A stretch of 51,075 nt of DNA, taken from positions 376,776-427,850 of the forward strand of contig NMRA01000171.1 of assembly GCA_002633005.1 (NCBI GenBank). Reading direction: 5' to 3'. The notes under the pieces are model-generated. The model was given only the letters and a program-made list of their open reading frames with translations, made no database searches and was not told the origin of the DNA. The stretch's first letter is position 1. Every line of letters begins with the position of its first letter. The stretch comes from Phoronis australis. Taxonomy: Eukaryota; Phoronida; Phoronidae. Shown here one piece after another: positions 44,901 to 51,075 of the stretch. The position numbers and the translations under genes are program-made.

Positions 44901-47900
44901 CAGACATTGCTGCACCAGGCTTGGATAAAAGCAGAAGTCAACTCACCCAACAAGTAGAAACGTGCAATTTTACAATAAAATGACAGAGAAGCAAACGTTT
45001 GATTTATTACAACAGTCTACTTCGGTACTGTTGAGAATGCATCACAACATTTTGACAAGGCTCTGGAATATACCATACTTGTCCAGTTAACTACCCAGGG
45101 CAGCGATGGGAGCTTAAAATTTTTTTAAAATTGAGAAGTCGAGGGTGGATCGGACAAATGAGAGCTTACATGTGCAAAAATTGAGTAAAAGTTTGGCAGA
45201 GTACATACAATAAATAGTTAAGCCAGGGTAACAGAGTAAGTTCTGCTGAAATTGACTGATCTTCACTCAAAGGTACATAAGTGAGTTGCTTGCTTTTTGA
45301 AGTTGGAATTCTGATGAAACAAGAATTCGTAAAGGGACGAGGACCTTTTAAGTAGTCTTGGTTGTATAATTTTTGGGGGTAGGCAGTTACAAGCTGAGCA
45401 TCAACTTTAACCAACACGACTACGCCAACTACATCCTACATTTTATATTGATTTACAACATTTACGCTTTACAAAATGAAAATTCTAAACATAGAAAACA
45501 TAAGATTCAAGCTAAAAAATATATACATTTGAAAATTCACTACTTACATTGAAAATAAAAATAGTTAGTACATCTTACATAGGGAACATAACCCAGACAA
45601 TTGCCTGGTATCAGGGCTGCTCAGTGCCACAACACATAGCATTGTAAGAAGGGTGAAAAAGAAAACAAACTGATTCCAATGAAAGACTAACAAAGCAGCT
45701 GATGATGCCTTTGCCACTTACCCGTGCTTAGTGAGATGAAGTCTAAAGAAATGGGAATCAAGTCAATTAAAAAGACTAGAATGAAACTGCAGAGGAATGG
45801 GACAAACAAATTCACGTATGAAAGAATGTCATTACAGTTCCAAATGCACTGTGCCATAAATGTCAAGGTTTCACATTCTTCAGGCAACAACAAAAGCGTA
45901 GAGCAAATTTTTTTAATTATTTCCAGCACATTGTTATGGGTAGTCCATGACTGGCCTGCAAACTCAGATATAATGCTCTGCCATTTCTAATTTTGCATTA
46001 ATTTTATTGTTCAATGATTGTTTTGTTTCATACAATAAACATTACCTCGTTAAAGAACTGTTTGCAAATGCCATCACAACAAATACTACAGCAATAATAT
46101 TCCTTGGAAGGTTTAGTTGGAGCTATAGAGATTTCAAACATATCTCTTTATAAGGATTTCAAAGCCAATGCAAACATGAATCAAAGGTTTTGTACTGCAA
46201 AAATACCACCCCATATACCACATTTTGATTAGAAAATGCACCATTCTCAACATTTTCAGTGTAGAACAGCTTTTTCTCCAATATACTTGGTCTGGAAATC
46301 CTATCATCCCATTGGCCCTTGCCAATGCCGTGCCTTCCGATAAAGATTTTCGCCCAAATAATTACTCTGTTTAGCACAACAGCTAGTATTAATAGGACCT
46401 CTTAGCCAAAATTGGGCTCCAACTGTATGAAAAGAGAAGCACAGTGCATCTGTACTCTGGTTGACTTCAGATCATGCATGCAATTAAAGGCACTTTCCAT
46501 GCAATATGGGTTTCAACTCAGTCCAGTTACACTAAGATAAGCACACCAGGACATAACAAAGAACACACAATTTTTTTGTCACTTTCTCAAGCAAAGTTTG
46601 TGTAATTCTACACTTTTTTCACACAAAACATATATTAGTAATTATATAATCATTTTCTTCCAAAAACCGCGGCATGAAATAAATACACTAAACATCCATA
46701 CCTCACAACTGTGCCTAATTTAATGCTTACGGATTACAGTTGATGGTCGGACTCAGGGTGGCTGACTCGAGTCAAAGTGACAAAATCGTTATGATTTAAA
46801 ATATGTTGTCACCAAACTAGCCTGTTGTGGTAAGCCGTTTACCGATTTTAAGTCAACGGAACTCTGCGTAAGCGGAGACGAACCTCAACTTCAACAGTCC
46901 AGCTGTCTAACAAGAGTTTTCGACCTAGCATTAGAGATCATAACCACTTAACTGAGCCAGTTAAGTTCCTTTCTCTACCCAGTCTAATGAGCGGATTTTA
47001 ATTTAATACAGCAATAATGCACTTCTCAATACTTGCAACTAACATCTCCCAATTTTTCAATGGCTCAATGAAATAGTATTTGAAAAACACTTTCAGAATT
47101 AAATTTATTTCACCAGAAACCAAAAAATTTTGTTTGAGCTGATATTTATGTCTGCGCATAACATGAAGCATTTGCTATCACCCCTCATGTTACCATTGCT
47201 CAAAGCTACCGACGTTATGGCACAGCCAGTTGCTAGCACTAGGGGAATGGTGCTACTGCTTTCTGATTGGGGATTTTTTTCCAATGGAGGGTAAACACGC
47301 TTAAAATTCTAAGATTCTAATTCATCATTTTGCATAATTCCTAATTTATTAGCATAAAGTATAATCCTAATCTACAGTCATAGTTTACTGACATAAATAA
47401 AGAGTGAATGTTACAGCGGCCGTAGAACTCTTCCAGAGTTCACATTACCTATAAAACAATTTCTCCCTGGTTTTGATAATTACGCTCATTATTTACAAAT
47501 GTAAAAAGTGTAAAAGAATCTTTACCCCAAAAATTTACAAGAGTAATTTATGAGTGACACTTCCCCCAAAGAGCCAACAATACACGAGGCTAGCTAATAC
47601 CTGGCAAAGATGAATTGTCCTTTCATGGCAAAGATCCTTTCATCACGTTATTACATGATAAAGACAGCTACAACAAAATTACCCTGGTGTTTTGTAGTCA
47701 CATGACAAAAAAAACTGCAATTAAATTTGTTGATTAGTTTGAAACACTACTGTTTTTACTATATCTTTAAGAGTTTTTCTGTCACCGGTGATTGAGAGTG
47801 TGAGTGACGACTGCATGTGGTTGTTCAAACTGTCAGGCCCCCTCAACTATGTGAAAAGGGGAAGTGCTTCCACAGGGACCAGCTCCACCTTGTGGTATGA

Positions 47901-49261
47901 AGGGTTACTCTTTCTTGCCCACTATCAGTGTCGTTTTTGTCACTTTGCTTCACATGATACGCAAATTGTTAGATTTATGATCGCCAGAAACATTAACACC
48001 AAGTCACATCTCTGGAATTTCAGAAATGGGCAAGAATTTAGTGTGTGAAATGAGGTTAGTGTGCGAAATAAGTGGGGATTTACTGTAATTAAGATTGTGG
48101 AATACACTGCCGCACAAGATTTACTTAACTTGAAGTGAAACCAAATCACCACGAAAACTTGCCCACTCCCACCACTCAGAATGGTTATTGTCATCAAAGT
48201 ACATTGACTCAACTGAAATGGCTGCCAGAAAACAAGTCTCTGTATCTAAAAACTATAAAAAATCCTTTCATTTTTTTGAAATAGACTAATTTGGGCTATT
48301 ACAACTTTAGCTGAGAATCAGTACAGAGCTTAACATATAGAAACACAGCTTCACATAGAAAATACAACTAGCCCCACCTGGAGTGGACTGCCTGGACCTT
48401 CCATCCTTTGATGACGCTCAGTTTGGTATCATCCACGTGAACATAAAGAGGAGTCTCAGGTACCCAGACCTTAAGGAACACGTGGCGCGTATGTAGCCCA
48501 TACTTGATGATAATAGAAGTGTTGTCACTGCTGCGTGTGGTGCTACTGTCCAGATAGAAGTTGTTACAAGGAGGTGTCACCTGCAAGAGTCAATTAACAA
48601 GGTCATACCTGATGACCACCAGACATGCCACCATTGCTGTGTATAGTGCTTTTATCCAGGTAAATGTGTTACAAAGTATATTATGTGCTAATGCAAAATA
48701 TCATTTAAGGAAGATTAATTAATATGTTTTGTAACAGAATTGTGTGAATTTGTTTATGTAACTGACTTAGCTGCATGAAAACCTTACACACTTTCACATG
48801 TAAAATTTTGCACAGTCGTTTTCAGTAACACAAAAGATTATAAACACTTCAAATACAGAGAATTTTGCTCATTCACATCATCATGTGCTTTTTTATCATT
48901 GATACGACTTCACAACTGGTTTAGGTAATAACCACACACCAAAGAATTTTCACCATTGGATAATGCCAAAACCGTCATAACATCAGACATGCTGTCACTG
49001 TCATGACACCCGAGTGCAAGCGAGAATTGCATGGTTAGAGTATCTGGATGACATGCCACTGCCATTCATATTCAGGAAATGGAATCCATTTCTGACATGG
49101 GATGTATTGTATCTCACCTTGAGGACCTTCATATCCATAGAGTAACACAGGACCTTAGAGGTAATGTCCATTATCCGTCCAGCCTCACTCACACCGTACA
49201 CGTGAAGAGGATAGATGTCCATCTGGCCAGACAACATGGCAGTATTCATTAGCTCCACCTC
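34590..49261 (-). CDS. TMEM132: TMEM132-family transmembrane protein, C-terminal half (5 exons)
   Basis: TMEM132 proteins are single-pass type I membrane proteins with extracellular immunoglobulin/cohesin-like domains; roles in cell adhesion and neural development are proposed. Exons in transcript order: 49261-49118, 48580-48378, 43447-43171, 38404-38216 and 35922-34590. Phases match at every junction. Family hallmarks are VWVPETPLYVHVDDTKLSVI with KGWKV, the membrane segment after MTPLEIGMYILLGVFTLAVS, and the cytosolic ANEWVWIGK. After removing the 286-bp artefact in the last exon the coding length is 1,860 nt (619 residues plus TGA at 34590-34592). Vertebrate members are about 1,000-1,100 residues, so the signal peptide and N-terminal domains lie beyond the window end. 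Which vertebrate paralogue is closest cannot be decided here. Confidence 0.93.
35042..35612. repeat. 285-bp direct duplication around a 1-N gap (assembly artefact)
   Basis: 35042-35326 and 35328-35612 match base for base at offset 286 except for two changes I can see: 35070 G versus 35356 C (silent Leu), and 35176 T versus 35462 C (Asp versus Gly). The N at 35327 marks where contigs were joined. This looks like overlapping ends of two alleles left unmerged. Confidence 0.92.
36000..36145. repeat. 35-bp minisatellite, about 4 copies
   Basis: The unit ACAAAGTTCACAATACAGGC plus ATACTCATCCAGTAC starts at 36001, 36036, 36071 and 36106. It lies in the TMEM132 intron between window exons 4 and 5, just upstream of the last exon in transcript sense. 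Confidence 0.93.
36638..36746. repeat. 50-bp tandem duplication
   Basis: ACATATTCTTGGAT starts at 36638 and 36688, with a third partial start at 36738 (ACATATTCAT). The copies differ by one base in the visible part. Confidence 0.85.
38216..38404 (-). CDS. TMEM132: TMEM132 window exon 4
   Basis: Acceptor tttatacag and donor CAG|gtaggt, phase 0, 63 codons. It encodes VRLPNGEIAGSREIHVTSDK and LEVTLVTGVNLRLQPGDD. Confidence 0.93.
41659..43127. mobile_element. 1.47-kb non-autonomous element with 11-bp inverted ends and internal higher-order repeat
   Basis: The left end ATGCGCCCACA (41659-41669) is the exact reverse complement of the right end TGTGGGCGCAT (43117-43127). The right end also folds on itself with TGCGTCCACAT just inside. 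The interior from about 41980 is a tandem array of monomers of about 150 bp in a three-monomer (about 450-bp) order: GTCGTCATCGTC recurs at 42071 and 42519. Monomers share AAATTTCATGAAAATCCGTT- or AAATTTCGTAAAGATCCTG-type cores and the ending GGACGGACGGAG. The AAATTTCATGAAAATC core followed by ACGGACGG resembles repeats I know from many invertebrate genomes. There is no coding capacity and no clear target-site duplication. Confidence 0.7.
41723..42948 (+). promoter_or_regulatory. Array of CTCF-like core motifs
   Basis: Eight matches or near matches to the CTCF core CCASYAGRKGGCR, all on the + strand: 41723 CCAGTAGAGGGCA, 42034 CCACTAGAGGCA, 42175 CCACTAGGAGGCGC, 42336 CCACTGGGTGTCGC, 42481 CCACTAGGGGGCAC, 42629 ACACTAGGAAGCGC, 42790 CCACTAGGTGGCGC and 42935 CCACTAGGGGGCAC. 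From 42034 onward the spacing is 141-161 bp, one motif per repeat monomer. Binding is inferred only. Confidence 0.5.
43171..43447 (-). CDS. TMEM132: TMEM132 window exon 3
   Basis: Acceptor cttctctag and donor CAG|gtactg, phase 2 in and phase 0 out. The split Arg plus the first codons give RRKR, then GADFGLLTYPSLLQST, RFYTNTPVRKFVVNPKAYVD and a closing GHTEIQ. Confidence 0.92.
43448..48377 (-). other. TMEM132: TMEM132 intron between window exons 2 and 3
   Basis: A 4.9-kb AT-rich intron. I found no gene, clear repeat array or RNA gene. A hydrophobic open frame at 45687-45929 on the - strand was examined and rejected. Confidence 0.7.
48378..48580 (-). CDS. TMEM132: TMEM132 window exon 2
   Basis: Acceptor ctcttgcag and donor CAG|gtgggg, phase 0 in and phase 2 out. 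It encodes VTPPCNNFYLDSSTTRSSDN and HVFLKVWVPETPLYVHVDD, the best TMEM132 signature in the ectodomain. Confidence 0.94.
49118..49261 (-). CDS. TMEM132: TMEM132 window exon 1
   Basis: Acceptor ctttgccag and donor AAG|gtgaga, phase 0, 48 codons. It encodes EVELMNTAMLSGQMDIYPLH and the strand SKVLCYSMDMKVLK of an extracellular beta domain. Confidence 0.92.
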
Positions 49262-51075
49262 CTGGCAAAGGAAAGAACATGTGACTGATAAACACATTAC
49301 TTGAGGAAAGAGTTCAAATTGAGTTGACAATAGAAAATTAGATTCCCACAGGACTGGAAATTGTGAATCCATAAAAATAATATGGGGACCACAGACTACC
49401 ATCATCAGAAAACAAAAAAAATTGCATAATTTCATGGCTCGGCACAAATCACATCTGACAGCAAGTAACTTTTGCTGTCTGCCAAGTGAATCTTCAAAGT
49501 TACATCCCCGATCAAAAATTTAATTTGAAGCTCTTGTATTAAGAGCACGGCCCCATTTGGTAAGTACCAGCTTGCAAAATACGACATCGCATTTCATCGG
49601 GTGGCAAACTTTAGCTAGAATCTCACTCTCCATACACAATGTCACAAAAAGTTCCAAGATTCCCCACCCCTTGCTATGTTATCTATCAAACTATTTGAAG
49701 AATTTTGAACTTTTCTCACACATTTAGGCATCAAAATAAAGTCTTTACAGTTTCTCCGTGAAATAAGGCCACAAAGGTTGTGCGAGAGCCAACAGACACA
49801 AATGCTCAGTCCATCAGAATCAAATAAAAAATTTCATTCATAATTACAAGCTAATCTTAGAATCTTACTTTTCATGTCAAACACAAATTGAATGTTTAAT
49901 GAGTAAATTTGCTAATGACCTCTGCAAAGAGGAAAATTGTCATAGAAATGATTGTGTGTGACTGTCGAGGTTAATAAATTGATTAAACTCCAAATAGTCA
50001 TCACTCCATCATTGCACCAAAAGCTATTAGCATGGGCCAGTGATGACCACCCAACCATGACAAACAGCACTATCCTAGAGTTATTTACACAAGCCCACTC
50101 AACCTATTGTTATTGGTCTAGAAACAATAACAGTGAAGACTGGCACTGCTCAACAAAACAGCAGCAGATGTAATGGAGCTATCATTCTTTTCTCTTGTAA
50201 TTAATCAATTTTGCCACGCAAAGACTGAAAAGGTTTAGTTTTAAAAATGGGTGCAGTTGTGTGACAAAAAAATTTCACATGCAGGCAGTTTTATCATTGA
50301 CATTCATCACTGTTACCTATCCCCAGACAAATAGAATAATTGTAAAATTTAAATCGCTGAGGCTATTCAACTCCTAAGAAGTATTCTGAGTTGCCAGTTA
50401 GGATGTGGATTGTTAGGTGATAAGAGTACCTTGTAGAAGTTCTACTTTTCCAGGAGTAATTGCTTCAACTATACATTAGTTTTCGTTTTGAAATTTTGAA
50501 AAAATAAATTCCAGTTAACTTCAGTACTGTGTGCCAAATAGCGGATAGAATTGTGGTGTGACGTTCATTTAAATGAATACTAAACACAGCACATACAGTA
50601 TAATAAACAAGCCAAAAATGCAAACCTAATGCTATTTATACCTTAAACACAATGTACACCATGAGCCACAGTTGGATCTGTCACTAACTGAGGCCAGTTA
50701 AAAACTCATTACCCATGATTCTTTAAGAGGTTTGCAGAAAGAGAAGTGGATACCAAAAGTGAGCACTAAACTCATAAAATTGCCACTAAGGGCGCAGCTG
50801 AACTGTAACACACAGCAGTGTTAATGAGGCAGATGTTGCATCCCCTCTTCACCTGCCTAGTAATTATCCTTTTATGTAAAACAAGGCCTGATATCAGATA
50901 ATACAGAGTGTAGGTAGAGGCAGGGGGGTTCAAGCATGCCATTACCAACTTCTCGATTCACTACAGAAGTTTTTCATTCCTCCACTTGTTCATTTCTGCT
51001 GCCAATTGTCACCATTTCTCTCCCCCTCCCAGTACCAACCATTTCTCTCCCCCTCCCAGTACCAACCATTTCTCC
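49262..51075 (-). other. TMEM132: TMEM132 upstream intron, running off the window
   Basis: No further exon is visible on the - strand here. Since window exon 1 starts mid-protein, this must be intron. Its far end carries the C-rich repeat at 51011-51075, and a lone CTCF-like variant GCCACTAAGGGCGCAGC lies near 50781. Confidence 0.7.
51011..51075. repeat. 27-bp pyrimidine-rich tandem repeat, cut by window end
   Basis: ACCATTTCTCTCCCCCTCCC starts at 51011 and 51038, and a third copy begins at 51065. The copies seen are identical, so the array probably continues past the window. Confidence 0.9.

Noticed and set aside
45687-45929. Hydrophobic 80-codon frame on - strand running up to a gtaagt site
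   Set aside because: No good acceptor in the right phase for a TMEM132 cassette, no family resemblance, and flanking TMEM132 exons join correctly without it.

Overview
This is nuclear DNA from an invertebrate metazoan, probably a marine one. The genes are split into many small exons (about 70-490 bp) with GT-AG introns. Non-coding DNA is AT-rich and full of minisatellites and foldback elements. The genes are HYDIN (motile cilia), a PhyH-family dioxygenase and TMEM132 (metazoan membrane protein). I cannot name the species; an invertebrate deuterostome or a lophotrochozoan would fit. There are no bacterial genes, CRISPR arrays, rRNA genes or convincing tRNA genes.

Region 1 (1 to about 18,680, + strand): the 3' part of HYDIN, the central-pair protein of motile cilia. 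I place 25 exons at 55-18254. Their splice phases join without a break into 1,858 residues plus stop, roughly the C-terminal third of a HYDIN of normal size. One intron is GC-AG and one 84-bp exon looks like an optional cassette. A polyA signal lies at 18651. The introns hold a 132-bp foldback element, a 42-bp minisatellite and several small duplications.

Region 2 (about 18,700-30,900, + strand): a spacer of about 4.4 kb with no gene seen, then a seven-exon Fe(II)/2-oxoglutarate dioxygenase of the phytanoyl-CoA dioxygenase family, similar to proteins annotated as L-proline trans-4-hydroxylase-like. The HxD...H metal triad and the 2-oxoglutarate arginine are present. The first coding exon, probably only about 10-15 residues, was not found.

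Region 3 (30,900-34,589): intergenic. It has a cluster of TATCGATA palindromes at 31403-32271 and a 39-bp minisatellite at 33349-33577.

Region 4 (34,590 to beyond the window end, - strand): the C-terminal half of a TMEM132-family gene (five exons, 619 residues after correction), convergent with the dioxygenase gene. Its last exon carries a 285-bp duplicated block on either side of a single N. This is almost certainly two unmerged alleles from assembly, and collapsing it restores the reading frame. A large intron holds a 1.47-kb element with 11-bp inverted ends and a higher-order repeat in which every monomer of about 150 bp carries a CTCF-like core motif.

The three genes share no obvious pathway; this looks like ordinary animal gene neighbourhood. 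I found no clear new biological system. The best leads are the CTCF-motif repeat, the TATCGATA cluster, a 25-bp intronic hairpin, the HYDIN cassette exon and a basic cleavage-like motif in TMEM132.
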